Counted from the stretch's first letter, positions 15,401 through 24,468 are shown. The stretch: DNA of 32,972 bases from Phycisphaerae bacterium (GCA_029260135.1 JAJDDV010000134.1:1-32972), one strand, 5' to 3'. The notes: generated from the letters alone by a model not told the origin. Numbers and translations: made by a program.

Positions 15401-16642
15401 TCAACCCTCCCCGGCATTCAATAGGCCCGCGTAGGCCCGCACCAGCTCTTCATTCTGGTTTTCGGCGTTGAACTCCGCTTCGATCGTGCTTCGCGCGGCG
15501 GATTTCAATGCCTGAACCTGATCCGGATTCCGCACGATGTACATTAGCTTATCGACCAATCCCTCGACATCTTGTTCCGGCGCCAGGAAACCGGTGACGC
15601 CGTCCTCGACCACTTCGGGAATGGCGCTGTGCGTGGTGCTCACGACGGGTAGGCCACGAGCCATCGCTTCCATCAGAACCGTGGGCGTGCCTTCTTCGTC
15701 GCCGCCCCGGCTGGCAACGCTAGGCGCGAGAAATACGTCCGATTCATCGAGGAGTCGTGCGACCTCATCCTGGTTTTTCCATCCCATCAGGTGAACCATC
15801 GCCGTCATCTCGTTTTCTTCGATCACGCTCTCCAGGTCGCCGCGCAGAGGTCCATCGCCGATGATACTGTACTGCACGTTCACGCCCGCCCGCGCAAGCT
15901 CGGCGATCGCCCGGATGCCGTAGGCGACGCCTTTCTTCTCGGTCAGGCGTGCAACGGTCACCACGCGGAGCGTGTCGCTTCCCCGGAACTCCCTTGGGCG
16001 GAAAGCGAACCGGTTGCAATCGACTCCGAGATGATGGACACGCACCCGCCGGCTGTCGCACCCGAGCTCGATGAGTTGCCGTTTCATGCGCTCGCTCAGG
16101 ACGAGGAACAGATCGCCAGTATCGAAGAGGCGGCGATAGACATCAGAACCGTTTTGCCTCGGATACTGCGTGACGTCCTGGCCGTAGTAGGTGGTTACGA
16201 GTTTTCCGTGAAGAACGCCGATATCTTTGAGGAATAGCCCGCGAAGGCCCAGCTGCCCGAAGTGACAGTGGACTACGTCATACCGCCGCTCGGGAAGAAA
16301 CGGCTTTATCCCGAAGAGAACGTGTAGCGAGAACCGCGGCTGCATTCGACGACGCCAGCGAAAGCAGCGGAGAATCGCCCGCGGATTGGTGAATAGGTGT
16401 TTCGCGAGGATCCCCAGGGCGCCAAGGTAGCGTCGCACCGGGTTAGCTGGCACATCGTTGTAATAGGTCGTGCAGTCGAGGAGGCGATAGGACAGCACAT
16501 CCCCGTGGATGACCTCAGTCTGATCCGGGCGCCGGGCGTAGATGTCGACGCGATGACCGCGATCGATCAATCCGGTGATCTGGCTGAGAATAAACGTCTC
16601 CGAGATGACCGGAAACTCACCGACGAGGAATGCGATTCTCAT
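15401..16642 (-). CDS. GT4 glycosyltransferase, WcaL/AmsK-like
   Basis: A 413-residue GT-B enzyme starting M-R-I-A-F-L-V-G-E-F-P-V-I-S-E-T-F-I-L, which is characteristic of the WcaL/AmsK/ExoL-type exopolysaccharide transferases. Then come V-V-H-C-H-F-G-Q-L-G and the loop T-Y-Y-G-Q-D-V. The donor domain has V-A-R-L-T-E-K-K-G, I-I-G-D-G-P-L-R and the E-x7-E motif in E-G-T-P-T-V-L-M-E. The reading frame continues 63 codons upstream of 16642 only because it overlaps the 3' end of the preceding methyltransferase gene; the family homology starts at M-R-I-A-F. There are 13 bases between the methyltransferase stop and this ATG. Confidence 0.93.
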   Translation of the reverse strand: MRIAFLVGEFPVISETFILSQITGLIDRGHRVDIYARRPDQTEVIHGDVLSYRLLDCTTYYNDVPANPVRRYLGALGILAKHLFTNPRAILRCFRWRRRMQPRFSLHVLFGIKPFLPERRYDVVHCHFGQLGLRGLFLKDIGVLHGKLVTTYYGQDVTQYPRQNGSDVYRRLFDTGDLFLVLSERMKRQLIELGCDSRRVRVHHLGVDCNRFAFRPREFRGSDTLRVVTVARLTEKKGVAYGIRAIAELARAGVNVQYSIIGDGPLRGDLESVIEENEMTAMVHLMGWKNQDEVARLLDESDVFLAPSVASRGGDEEGTPTVLMEAMARGLPVVSTTHSAIPEVVEDGVTGFLAPEQDVEGLVDKLMYIVRNPDQVQALKSAARSTIEAEFNAENQNEELVRAYAGLLNAGEG

Positions 16643-16655
16643 GCGATGTCCGTTC

Positions 16656-17474
16656 CTAGTCGCCCGGCGGGTCCATGACCTCGGGGGCGGGGCCAAGCCG
16701 CCTTGCCACTTGACGGCGCCGTTGCCATCGCTGGAGTCTTCGAATCCCGGAACGAGACAGCAGCGCGTTCCACAACCGCCTTTCCCACGTGTCCGACCGC
16801 CAGTGTCGGATAGGTGCCTCGGTTTGCGCACATGCCGGATCGAAGCCGTCCGGTTCGCGCTCGATGATCACGTGCATGTAGTCGTTGACGCTCCAAACGG
16901 AGACCAGTTTGAAGTAGGTCATCACGCCGCCGACATCGCCGGCGAGGGCGGCAAGGTCTGTGTGGGTGACCGTCTCGTCGACCACTTGCAGGCCTTGTCC
17001 CTGTTCTTTGAGGTAGGCTTGAAGCCTCGGGCTGGGCAACGTCAGCACCAGGCTTCCTCGATCGGCGAGCAATCGGTGAAGCACCTTGTGAAGCGTGGGT
17101 CGGTCTTCCGTTGGAATATGTTCATAGACATCGGGAAGCAAGATGACGTCCCAGGGTGGTTCAATGGTATCGGCGAGAATGTCGGCCTGGCGGTGTTCCA
17201 CGCGCGGGTGAGGCTGAAGTTGTCGGGCCCGCGCGATGTTCGTGGAACTGATGTCGATGGCGAGGATCGTCGAGTCCGCGCTTGCGCGTTGTGCCATTCG
17301 ACGCGCCTCATAGCCGCACCCACTGCCGACGATCAGAATGCGCCTCGCCGCCGGCGGGATCGCGCCGATGGAGAATGCGAGCTGTGCATCGACGCGCCGG
17401 TTGCCATGAACGTAGTCTCGGATCAGCCGAGTGGAGAACTCATCGTAGAAGGAAGCGACGGAAGACTCAGTCAT
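16656..17474 (-). CDS. Class I SAM-dependent methyltransferase
   Basis: A 272-residue protein with a Rossmann methyltransferase core. Motif I is I-L-I-V-G-S-G-C-G-Y-E-A (46-57), the acidic end of strand 2 is D74 in L-A-I-D-I-S, and V-I-L-L-P-D-V-Y-E-H-I at 110-120 is motif II/III. Such D-x-x-E-H-I proteins methylate sugars or small molecules, and here a glycan precursor is the likely target. The basic C-terminus (R-R-L-Q-R-W-Q-R-R-R) may contact membrane or phosphate. Its start overlaps the end of the sulfotransferase gene by eight bases, a sign of translational coupling. Confidence 0.88.
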   Translation of the reverse strand: MTESSVASFYDEFSTRLIRDYVHGNRRVDAQLAFSIGAIPPAARRILIVGSGCGYEARRMAQRASADSTILAIDISSTNIARARQLQPHPRVEHRQADILADTIEPPWDVILLPDVYEHIPTEDRPTLHKVLHRLLADRGSLVLTLPSPRLQAYLKEQGQGLQVVDETVTHTDLAALAGDVGGVMTYFKLVSVWSVNDYMHVIIEREPDGFDPACAQTEAPIRHWRSDTWERRLWNALLSRSGIRRLQRWQRRRQVARRLGPAPEVMDPPGD

Positions 17475-18483
17475 CGTTTGTTTCGAATCGGCTCAGACGG
17501 GAAGACGCGGATCGCACCTGTCTGCGAAGCCGCCCCATGATGTGACGCGTGCCCTTCACCCAAAACGGGATGCGCAAACCTCGGGGTACGTAGCCGACAT
17601 CGGCCATGAGCGGTCCAGCCACGTCCTCGATTTCCGCAACGTCGCGAGAGCGCAGTTGGCGGCGCCAAGCGCCGGCGCGGGACGGGTCCAGCGGACCTTT
17701 GGCCAGCGGAAAGAGTTCCGCGTGATTCTTGGCGATATGACGCTCGCTGTCTTCGTAGAAACGGAACATGTCCTGCGTGAACTCGAGATTCAGCCAACTG
17801 CACAGATCGCGCATGCTGGTCTCCGGATCGTTCAACAGATCCTCATATCGCAGTTCACGGTAGACGTCATCACCGAGTTCGTGTCCGGCGCGGCGTCCGG
17901 CGTCCACCAGGCGGACCCAATGCCTGGCCGCTTCACGGTAGGAGGATGCCCATCCGGCGTTGATGATGCTCGTGGTGACGTCTCGCGGGTCTCGAAGCAT
18001 CTGAACGAATCGCGCGCCGGGAAAGACCTCGCAAAGCCAGGGTAGTTCGGTGACATACCGTGGTGTCTTGTCTCCCCAGCGGGTCTTTCCTTCTTTGCGT
18101 GCACAGGCCTGAAACAACGCGGCCACGCCGCCCGGGTAATCCGTCGGCGCGGCTTGGGACAGTGCCTCCTCCGCTTCGGGGATCGTAAGATTGAAGATGT
18201 CAAAGGCCACCGTCTTGGAGGTGGCTTGCGTCCGCTGCAAATCACGTAGAAAGAAGAACCGCTGTGCGGCACCGGTGAAGTCACCGTAGTCCTTCCGGGA
18301 TTCGCGTAGTACGGGTATGAAGCCGGATTCGGTTGGGATATGAAGCGTCGGGTTCTGAATCAGCATGAGGCGCAGCAGCGTCGTTCCGGATCGATCGCAC
18401 CCGACGATGAAGACGGGGCTCGAGGAATCCGAGACTTCAGGCGCCTTGGAAGCGCCTGATACATCGCTGACACCGTTGTTCAC
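17467..18483 (-). CDS. Sulfotransferase
   Basis: A 338-residue PAPS-dependent sulfotransferase. The 5'-phosphosulfate loop is G-C-D-R-S-G-T-T-L at 28-36 and the 3'-phosphate loop is L-R-D-P-R-D-V-T-T-S at 163-172. Between them is W-G-D-K-T-P-R-Y (136-143). This supports transfer of sulfate from PAPS to a hydroxyl or amine, here probably on the glycan made by the surrounding transferases. The start is GTG 18483, with GGGGA upstream. It lies 61 bases after the flippase stop and overlaps the following methyltransferase start. No PAPS synthesis genes are in the window. Confidence 0.93.
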   Translation of the reverse strand: MNNGVSDVSGASKAPEVSDSSSPVFIVGCDRSGTTLLRLMLIQNPTLHIPTESGFIPVLRESRKDYGDFTGAAQRFFFLRDLQRTQATSKTVAFDIFNLTIPEAEEALSQAAPTDYPGGVAALFQACARKEGKTRWGDKTPRYVTELPWLCEVFPGARFVQMLRDPRDVTTSIINAGWASSYREAARHWVRLVDAGRRAGHELGDDVYRELRYEDLLNDPETSMRDLCSWLNLEFTQDMFRFYEDSERHIAKNHAELFPLAKGPLDPSRAGAWRRQLRSRDVAEIEDVAGPLMADVGYVPRGLRIPFWVKGTRHIMGRLRRQVRSASSRLSRFETNDD

Positions 18484-18544
18484 GTCGTCCCCAACCTTCT
18501 TTCATCCGTAGTGAAACGTCGGCCGACCGCCTGTGCGATCTTTC

Positions 18545-20104
18545 TTAGAAGAACCGAAACGCGGATCGCAGTTTTGTGACGGCTACCGACAGATCCTGGC
18601 GGTCAACCGGCTGCATACAGAAGCGCAGCAGTACCGTAACATAGCACACGCACCCGGCCGCGGCACATGCGCCGAGCGTAAACCACGTGTCAGGATCCAC
18701 GGCCTGCGCAAGGCCGATCCATAGGACGGTGGCGCCGATGCTCGGCGCTACTCCGGGCCAGACGGTCTCCTTGAACCACTGGCGTCCGGTCACGCCAGCC
18801 ATGCGCCATCCGAGTGGCCAGTGAAGCACCGGGTGGAGGGCGGCCATCACTAGAAATGTGGCGAGCCCTGATCCGACGGCCCCCATCTCGCGGCCGCCGA
18901 CAAAGTACAGCGTCAGTGCAATGCTGAGGAGCTGTATGCAGAGTACGCGTATCGCGAACCCGGGCATCTGGGCCGTGGCATTGGCGAGCTTCGGAAGCAT
19001 GATGTTGCCGTAGGCAATGGGAAGGGTCGCCAGAAGTAGAGCCATCACGGTTGCGGCATCGGCGTACATCTCATACCGCTCGGCGAGGTAGAGCCGAAGC
19101 GCACTTTCTCTGAAGATGATGAGCGGAACGACGAGGAGCATCGTGCCCCATAAGGCATATCGTCCGCCGCGAAGGTACGCGCTGCGTAGCCCTTGAAGGC
19201 TTCCTTTGGCGTGCATCGCCGTCAACGCGGGTTGCAGCGGAGCCGAGACCAGCCAGGAACCCTGCTGGACTTGCGCGCGAGGAAGGGAGCCCAAGAAGAA
19301 ACTATTGACATCGACCGGTGTGCCCCATTGATTGAGGATGATGGGGTTTGCGCCACTTCGGATGGCATCTGCCAACTGCGCGACGAAATGCCAACCGCCG
19401 AACGACGTCAGCTCCCTGGCCGCCTCCCACCGGATCTCGCTACCTCTGAAGCGCAGTGCGGGAATCAGGCGGCGCGAGATCACCTGAAGTACCACCGCCT
19501 CCGTCAAGCTGGCGATCACCGTGGCCACCACCACCCAGAGCACCCGCGTGCTCACGCCGAACAGCAGGACAAACAGCAGCGCGATCCGCAGTGTCTCCCG
19601 CAACAGCGTGATGATGTTGGCTGTGACGAACTTCTGGCGTACGTAGAGCCCCAGCCCGAACAGGCTCATCGGAAGTCGGATCGCCGTCAGGAGCACCAGC
19701 AGCCCCATCATGATCCGCGCATCCCACACGCGATCCGGCTGGATCGTCAGGAATGCGTCGACGTACCAGGAGAACGCCCCCCCCGCGAGCAAGAGAAAAA
19801 CGCTCCCCGCCAGCAGCAGCGGGAGCATCGTCGAGACGATTTGCGTCACACGTCGCTCGTCGCCCTTCGCGCAGGCTTCGACGATATACCGGCTCAAGCC
19901 CGCCGTCAGGACCGCCGTCAGCAGAGGAAGGAAGACGACCACGGCCATGACTACCGGGTAAAGACTGTATTCCTCCGCGTCGATTCGACGAAGAAGATGC
20001 TGGTGAAGCCAGACCAATACCCCCACGTTCAGCAATTTGGCCAGCACAGAGCTGCCCGAATTGATGAGCACGAGGCGTTTACTGATCTCAACCTTCTCGG
20101 CCAT
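18545..20104 (-). CDS. Polysaccharide flippase, Wzx/MOP-superfamily
   Basis: A 519-residue integral membrane protein with about 12-14 helices spread over its length and short loops. The N-terminus E-I-S-K-R-L-V-L-I-N-S-G-S-S-V-L-A-K-L-L-type opening and the internal G-G-W-H-F-V-A-Q-L-A-D segment fit the polysaccharide transporter branch of the MOP superfamily. It would move a lipid-linked repeat unit across the inner membrane. It is the first gene of the minus-strand cluster, divergent from the GT2 gene at 20137 with 32 bases between them. A weak minus-strand promoter is possible there (see the divergent promoter finding). Confidence 0.88.
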   Translation of the reverse strand: MAEKVEISKRLVLINSGSSVLAKLLNVGVLVWLHQHLLRRIDAEEYSLYPVVMAVVVFLPLLTAVLTAGLSRYIVEACAKGDERRVTQIVSTMLPLLLAGSVFLLLAGGAFSWYVDAFLTIQPDRVWDARIMMGLLVLLTAIRLPMSLFGLGLYVRQKFVTANIITLLRETLRIALLFVLLFGVSTRVLWVVVATVIASLTEAVVLQVISRRLIPALRFRGSEIRWEAARELTSFGGWHFVAQLADAIRSGANPIILNQWGTPVDVNSFFLGSLPRAQVQQGSWLVSAPLQPALTAMHAKGSLQGLRSAYLRGGRYALWGTMLLVVPLIIFRESALRLYLAERYEMYADAATVMALLLATLPIAYGNIMLPKLANATAQMPGFAIRVLCIQLLSIALTLYFVGGREMGAVGSGLATFLVMAALHPVLHWPLGWRMAGVTGRQWFKETVWPGVAPSIGATVLWIGLAQAVDPDTWFTLGACAAAGCVCYVTVLLRFCMQPVDRQDLSVAVTKLRSAFRFF

Positions 20105-20119
20105 AGGTTCGATACCGTC

Positions 20120-20125
20120 TATAAT
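20120..20125 (+). promoter_or_regulatory. Candidate -10 element in the divergent gap
   Basis: A perfect TATAAT lies 11 bases before the GT2 start ATG at 20137. Any transcript would have a leader of only a few bases or none. No good -35 is seen at the expected distance, so the call is tentative. Confidence 0.35.
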
Positions 20126-20136
20126 CGGCCCATCGT

Positions 20137-21192
20137 ATGAACCAACACGCCCAAAAACAAAGCTCGACCGCTCCTCTGGTCTCGGTGGTGATTCCGACGT
20201 GCAATCGCAGGTCGACCCTCGAGCGTTGCCTGAATGCGCTGGCCTGTCAGACCTACCCGAATTTCGAGCTGATCGTCGTCGACGACGCCTCCACCGACGA
20301 TACGCCCCAGTTCCTCGAACGGTTCGTGGCCGATCACCCGGACCTGCGTATCCAAGCCCTCCGAAACGAGTCCCACGCCGGGGCGAATCCGAGTCGGAAC
20401 CGAGGAGTCCGCCACGCAGGAGGGCCCTTCATCGCTTTTGAGGACAGCGATTGCATCGCCGAGGTGGACTGGATCCAGAGACTCATGGACGGATTCGTCT
20501 CCGATCGCGTGGCCGCAGTGACGGGCCTCGTCGTCGATCCTCCGCCCGGCAACATCTTCGAGCTGACCTTCAAGGGGACCCACCGCCTGGCCAAGCCCGG
20601 ACCGGCGCACCGTCTGATTGCGGGGAACATGTGCGTCCGTCGCGAGCACCTGCTCGATCGGCGCCTTGACGAGGATCGTGCCGATCAGCCTCGCCACAGC
20701 GACGGCACGCCGGACGTTTCCGTTTCGGGCCGGGGAGACGAGGAAGGACTCTTCCTGAGCCTGCGCGCCGCCGGATGGGAGGTCCGCGCGGTACCCGACG
20801 CCGTCGTTCTTCACGAACATCACTACACCGGCCGTTCGCTGATGCGTCAGGCTTTTCGGGGGGGTCGATCCGCGGCCAGGCTCGTCTACAAGTACTACCT
20901 GCCCACGAGGCTCGACCTACTGCCTTTCATGCTTGCCTACGTGACGTTGCCGCTGATCCTGCTGGGCTCGTGGTTCATTCTCTTCCCAGGCGTCTTCGTT
21001 GTGGGCGCAGTCGGCGCCCTTACCTACAATGATATCTTCCGCAAGGGTAAGACCGTTGTTGAGACGATCCTCTCCTTCCCGGTGCTCCTGGTGTATTACC
21101 ACGTGCGGCTGGTCGGTTACCTGCTGGAAGCTGTATCACTGCGCGCGGGTAGGCAAAGAATCAAACGCCAGCGATTGAACGCGAAGATCTGA
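20137..21192 (+). CDS. Glycosyltransferase family 2 with C-terminal membrane helices
   Basis: A 351-residue GT-A enzyme. V-S-V-V-I-P-T-C-N-R (15-24), V-V-D-D-A-S-T-D-D (47-55) and E-D-S-D (102-105, in the DxD position) define the nucleotide-sugar domain. G-D-E-E-G-L-F-L-S-L-R-A-A-G-W is the usual acceptor/base region. Three hydrophobic stretches (about 255-320) at the C-terminus resemble the membrane-anchored GT2 enzymes that act on lipid-linked substrates. It is followed two bases later by the GT39-type gene, so the pair is surely co-translated. Confidence 0.92.
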   Translation: MNQHAQKQSSTAPLVSVVIPTCNRRSTLERCLNALACQTYPNFELIVVDDASTDDTPQFLERFVADHPDLRIQALRNESHAGANPSRNRGVRHAGGPFIAFEDSDCIAEVDWIQRLMDGFVSDRVAAVTGLVVDPPPGNIFELTFKGTHRLAKPGPAHRLIAGNMCVRREHLLDRRLDEDRADQPRHSDGTPDVSVSGRGDEEGLFLSLRAAGWEVRAVPDAVVLHEHHYTGRSLMRQAFRGGRSAARLVYKYYLPTRLDLLPFMLAYVTLPLILLGSWFILFPGVFVVGAVGALTYNDIFRKGKTVVETILSFPVLLVYYHVRLVGYLLEAVSLRAGRQRIKRQRLNAKI

Positions 21193-21194
21193 CG

Positions 21195-22922
21195 ATGATG
21201 GCTGCCCAAGCACCGAACAACCCGTCCCGAAAGCGCCGTCGCAATCGACCCGCCAGTGACCGAACGCATCGCACGCCTGTCGACGCAACCGCGGCAACGA
21301 CTCCGCCCGCTCTTCTCGATCGCCGAAAATGGGGATACGCGCTGCTGGTCGTGGCCCTGCTCCTGGGGATCGCGTTTCGAGCCACCACCGCGGTAGGCAA
21401 AGCCTCGCTCCACCACGACGAGACCATTGCCTATCTCGCCGCAACAGGCCACCAGGGCGAGTATGCGAACATCATCGCCAGGCAAACCGCTCCCGTCGGA
21501 CAATGGGTCGAGGCCTCCCAGTGGAAACGATTCGTTCGCGTCGAGAAACCACTCTGCTTCACGACCATCGGCGCGGATCTTTCCAAGCATGACATTCACC
21601 CGCCCCTTTATTTCTGGCTGCTCCACCTCTGGGTCGCATGCTTCGGAACCGAAGTGTGGAGCGGTCCGACACTGAATATTCTTCTGGGACTCCTCTCGAC
21701 CGTCCTCCTTTTCGGCCTCACCAGAGACCTGTTGGGACGATCGACCCAAGCCGCCATCGTGGCGTTGCTGTGGAACATCAGCGCCGGTGTTCTCGCTGCC
21801 GCTTTCTTCGCGAGGCCTTACGAACTGCTCGGATGCTGCACGGTCCTCTTCGTGTGGTGCCTCGTCCGCTGCCTCGACCGATCGCGCCCCTGCGGGTGGA
21901 AGCCGCTGTCATGCCTCGCGCTGAGCGGCGCCGCCGGTCTGCTGACTCACTATCACTTCGCGATCCTCCTGACGGGTGGAGCTCTGCTCGCACTGCTGGC
22001 ACTCGTCCGCAGCCAAAGACGTCGCCTGGCGTCGATCGCCGCTGCCATGGCCGCAAGCGTGCTGGGGCTCGCCGTGCTGCACCCCGGTTTCTCCCGTTCC
22101 TTCGAGTTGGCGCAACATCAGGCACAACCCGCCGGGTCCGAACCGCTGTCAGCGAGGGGCGAGCGCGTGCTTTCCTCCTACGCCGGCTTCTTCGTCGGTC
22201 GCGATACCCTGGACATCCGCGGTGGCTTTGCACTGGAGTGGACGATCATCTCGATACTGGCGGTCTTCGTACTTTGGGCTGTCGCTCGAGCGCTCCTGCT
22301 GTATTCTCGTCGCGTGGACACATCGGGCACGTGCGGTCAACGGTCCGGTCCCGCCTATGCCATGTACTTCCTGATCTGGACCGCTGGGGTGAACATCGCG
22401 CTCTACCTGTCCTTCGTCTCACCGCAGCACGCGATGGCGCCGCGATACCTCGTGATGGTATGGCCCTTCTTCGCCCTTCTGCCGGTTCTCCTACTGCAGA
22501 CGGTTCCTCGCTTTCGAAACGTTCTCACCGTGTTCCTCGTTGCGGCGATGCTGGTCGGCGGCGCGGCGCGCGTGCGACAGGCGTTTCGTCAAGGTGCAGC
22601 CCAGATCGATCCGGCGCCGCTCCTGGCCGACGCGCGTCAACTCCTCGTGGACGATGTTCGCCGCGGCTGGCTTCCTCGCGTCGTCTGGAAGTGTCCCGAC
22701 GACGTGCAAGTCTACGCCGCACCACGTACGTACGTCGAGCAGCATTCCGATGAGTGGCTCCCTCGCCTCGGTTCAGCGTGGCTCTACGTCAACCCCGGTC
22801 CCGAAAGCGTCCATCAGCGCCCCTGGCCCGTTCTGAATCTGATTGGCAAGCGATTTCCGATTGAAGAATTGGAGGGCTGGTTCTGGAACCTCGGGCGGGC
22901 CTATTACCTCCGCACGGATTGA
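21195..22922 (+). CDS. GT39-type (ArnT/PMT-like) membrane glycosyltransferase
   Basis: A 575-residue polytopic protein with a basic cytoplasmic N-terminus (R-K-R-R-R-N-R) and about 11-12 helices. The first extracytoplasmic loop has L-H-H-D-E-T-I-A-Y (D75, E76), the acidic pair that binds the lipid-phosphate sugar donor in GT-C enzymes. H-D-I-H-P-P-L-Y-F-W at 132-141 is the second conserved site of the PMT_2/GT39 group. A soluble region follows the last helix. It would add a sugar from polyprenyl-phosphate donor on the periplasmic side, to a glycan, lipid or protein. It starts two bases after the GT2 stop and ends seven bases before the convergent sulfatase-like gene. Confidence 0.9.
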   Translation: MMAAQAPNNPSRKRRRNRPASDRTHRTPVDATAATTPPALLDRRKWGYALLVVALLLGIAFRATTAVGKASLHHDETIAYLAATGHQGEYANIIARQTAPVGQWVEASQWKRFVRVEKPLCFTTIGADLSKHDIHPPLYFWLLHLWVACFGTEVWSGPTLNILLGLLSTVLLFGLTRDLLGRSTQAAIVALLWNISAGVLAAAFFARPYELLGCCTVLFVWCLVRCLDRSRPCGWKPLSCLALSGAAGLLTHYHFAILLTGGALLALLALVRSQRRRLASIAAAMAASVLGLAVLHPGFSRSFELAQHQAQPAGSEPLSARGERVLSSYAGFFVGRDTLDIRGGFALEWTIISILAVFVLWAVARALLLYSRRVDTSGTCGQRSGPAYAMYFLIWTAGVNIALYLSFVSPQHAMAPRYLVMVWPFFALLPVLLLQTVPRFRNVLTVFLVAAMLVGGAARVRQAFRQGAAQIDPAPLLADARQLLVDDVRRGWLPRVVWKCPDDVQVYAAPRTYVEQHSDEWLPRLGSAWLYVNPGPESVHQRPWPVLNLIGKRFPIEELEGWFWNLGRAYYLRTD

Positions 22923-22929
22923 CGGTGCC

Positions 22930-24384
22930 TCAATCGTCGACATACCCCAGGGATCGAAGCGCCTCCATGGCGCGCTGCCGATCCTCGTCGCTTTCGACGC
23001 CTTCCTGGCCGGCTCGCGCGCGACGCTTCCAGTGATCCTCGAGCAGTGTGCCGTAGATCTCCTGCGCCTTGGCACACATCATCGCGGCTCGCTGCGTTTG
23101 CTGCGTTGCGAGATCGACCGTCTCCTCCGGGTCGGCCGTGAGGTCAAACAGAGAGCAAACGTCGCCTTGTTGATCGTAAAGCAGCTTGTACCCCTGGTCG
23201 ACGATCGCACGCTCCGTACTACCGTAGAGCATCCCTTCCATGTAGAGCATGCGGTGGGCATCCTTGTCGATGAGCGGAATGAGGCTGGTTCCGACGATGT
23301 CGGAAGGCGCCCGCGCAGACTCACCGGTGAGTGCCAGAATCGTCGGAAAAAGATCAACGGCGCTGACGAGACGATCCATGCGTTCACCTGCGGAAAGCGA
23401 CGGAGAAACGACGATCAACGGGATATGGACGACCTCGCGGTGGAGACTGTGGCCATGTTCGGTCATCCCGTGTTCGCCCAGCGCCTCACCGTGGTCCGAG
23501 GTGAACACAATCAGCGACCGGTCCCACCCGACGTGACGCTCGATGCTGCCGACGATCTTCCCGATCATGTCGTCGATGGCACGGACTTCGCCGTCGTAGC
23601 GCTGCGATGCCGTCGGCTTTTCCGTGACGCCGTCCACCGGCGCCGGCGCGTACTTCTCTGCCGGTTCGTAAGGACGATGCGGCGTCAGGAGGTGAATCCA
23701 TGCGAAGAGCCGTTCCTCGCCGCCGTGTTGCTCAAGCCAACCGTCGAATTGACCGACCAGTCCCCAATCACTGACGTCGGCATATCGCGTGCTCGGCCAC
23801 TCCTGGGGCGTGAAGCGTTGGGTCGGATCGTATTTCTCGATCTGATTCGGACCCACCGGCCAGTACCAATCGTCAAACCCCAGGCGGTAGCACGTCGCGA
23901 AGTTCAGCGCGGGCTGATTCACAAATCCTCCCGTGTAAAAGCCTGCATCGTGAAGAACCATTCCGAGGGTGCGTGTTCGCGCCGGTAAGACGTGACTCCG
24001 CTGGCCACGCTTTTGGCGCCACTCGAAGGTCTCCCCAGGCCTCGCCGGAATCTCCACGAGTCCGAGTTGTGTGGGAAAGAGCGACGTCAGCATGGCGCCC
24101 ATGCTTGGCGTCGTCCAACTCGCCGCTGATTGCAGGCGGTCAAAAGTGACGCCCCGATCCGCTAGACGATCAATGTTGACCGTGCGATGCGCCCCGTATC
24201 CGTAGCACGAAAGTCGATCCGCACGCAGCGTATCCACGACGATGAGGAAAACCGCCGTTGCCGGCGGTTTCGCCTTGGTCGTGGAACCGCCCCGCCCCGT
24301 CGCCCCAGGTCCGCGAGCCCAAAAGAAGAGGCATCCAAGAATGGCGATACCCGCCGCCGCAATAAGTATATATCGACGCTTCAT
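22930..24384 (-). CDS. Membrane-anchored sulfatase-superfamily hydrolase/transferase with Thr in nucleophile position
   Basis: A 484-residue alkaline-phosphatase/sulfatase fold protein with one N-terminal helix (about 5-23), so the catalytic domain is periplasmic. Metal-site motifs are F-L-I-V-V-D-T-L-R-A-D (46-56) and F-T-S-D-H-G-E-A-L-G-E-H-G. The segment that would hold formylglycine (C/S-x-P-x-R) reads S-W-T-T-P-S-M, with T91 in place of the Cys. It therefore should not carry formylglycine and may use Thr directly, like phosphotransferase members. I chose M-K-R-R-Y at 24384; the frame is open to 24468 but with no conserved sequence. A good promoter lies upstream at 24440-24468. Substrate unknown; glycan-linked sulfate or phosphate esters are the contextual guess. 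Confidence 0.88.
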   Translation of the reverse strand: MKRRYILIAAAGIAILGCLFFWARGPGATGRGGSTTKAKPPATAVFLIVVDTLRADRLSCYGYGAHRTVNIDRLADRGVTFDRLQSAASWTTPSMGAMLTSLFPTQLGLVEIPARPGETFEWRQKRGQRSHVLPARTRTLGMVLHDAGFYTGGFVNQPALNFATCYRLGFDDWYWPVGPNQIEKYDPTQRFTPQEWPSTRYADVSDWGLVGQFDGWLEQHGGEERLFAWIHLLTPHRPYEPAEKYAPAPVDGVTEKPTASQRYDGEVRAIDDMIGKIVGSIERHVGWDRSLIVFTSDHGEALGEHGMTEHGHSLHREVVHIPLIVVSPSLSAGERMDRLVSAVDLFPTILALTGESARAPSDIVGTSLIPLIDKDAHRMLYMEGMLYGSTERAIVDQGYKLLYDQQGDVCSLFDLTADPEETVDLATQQTQRAAMMCAKAQEIYGTLLEDHWKRRARAGQEGVESDEDRQRAMEALRSLGYVDD

Positions 24385-24439
24385 GCCTGAATCATCGTCG
24401 TACCAGTTCACCCGTATCGAACGTTGTCCTCGGTACCGC

Positions 24440-24468
24440 AGTATAGCCGTTCCCGCGGATGCCGACAA
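24440..24468 (-). promoter_or_regulatory. Sigma-70-like promoter for the sulfatase-family gene
   Basis: On the minus strand, TTGTCG (24468-24463) is followed after 17 bases by TATACT (24445-24440). Matches are four of six and five of six. The transcript would start near 24433 and carry a leader of about 50 bases. Confidence 0.5.

Noticed and set aside
16643..16831. N-terminal extension of the GT4 enzyme at 15401-16642
   Set aside because: It overlaps the 3' end of the methyltransferase gene and is not hydrophobic or conserved; the family starts at M-R-I-A-F at 16642.
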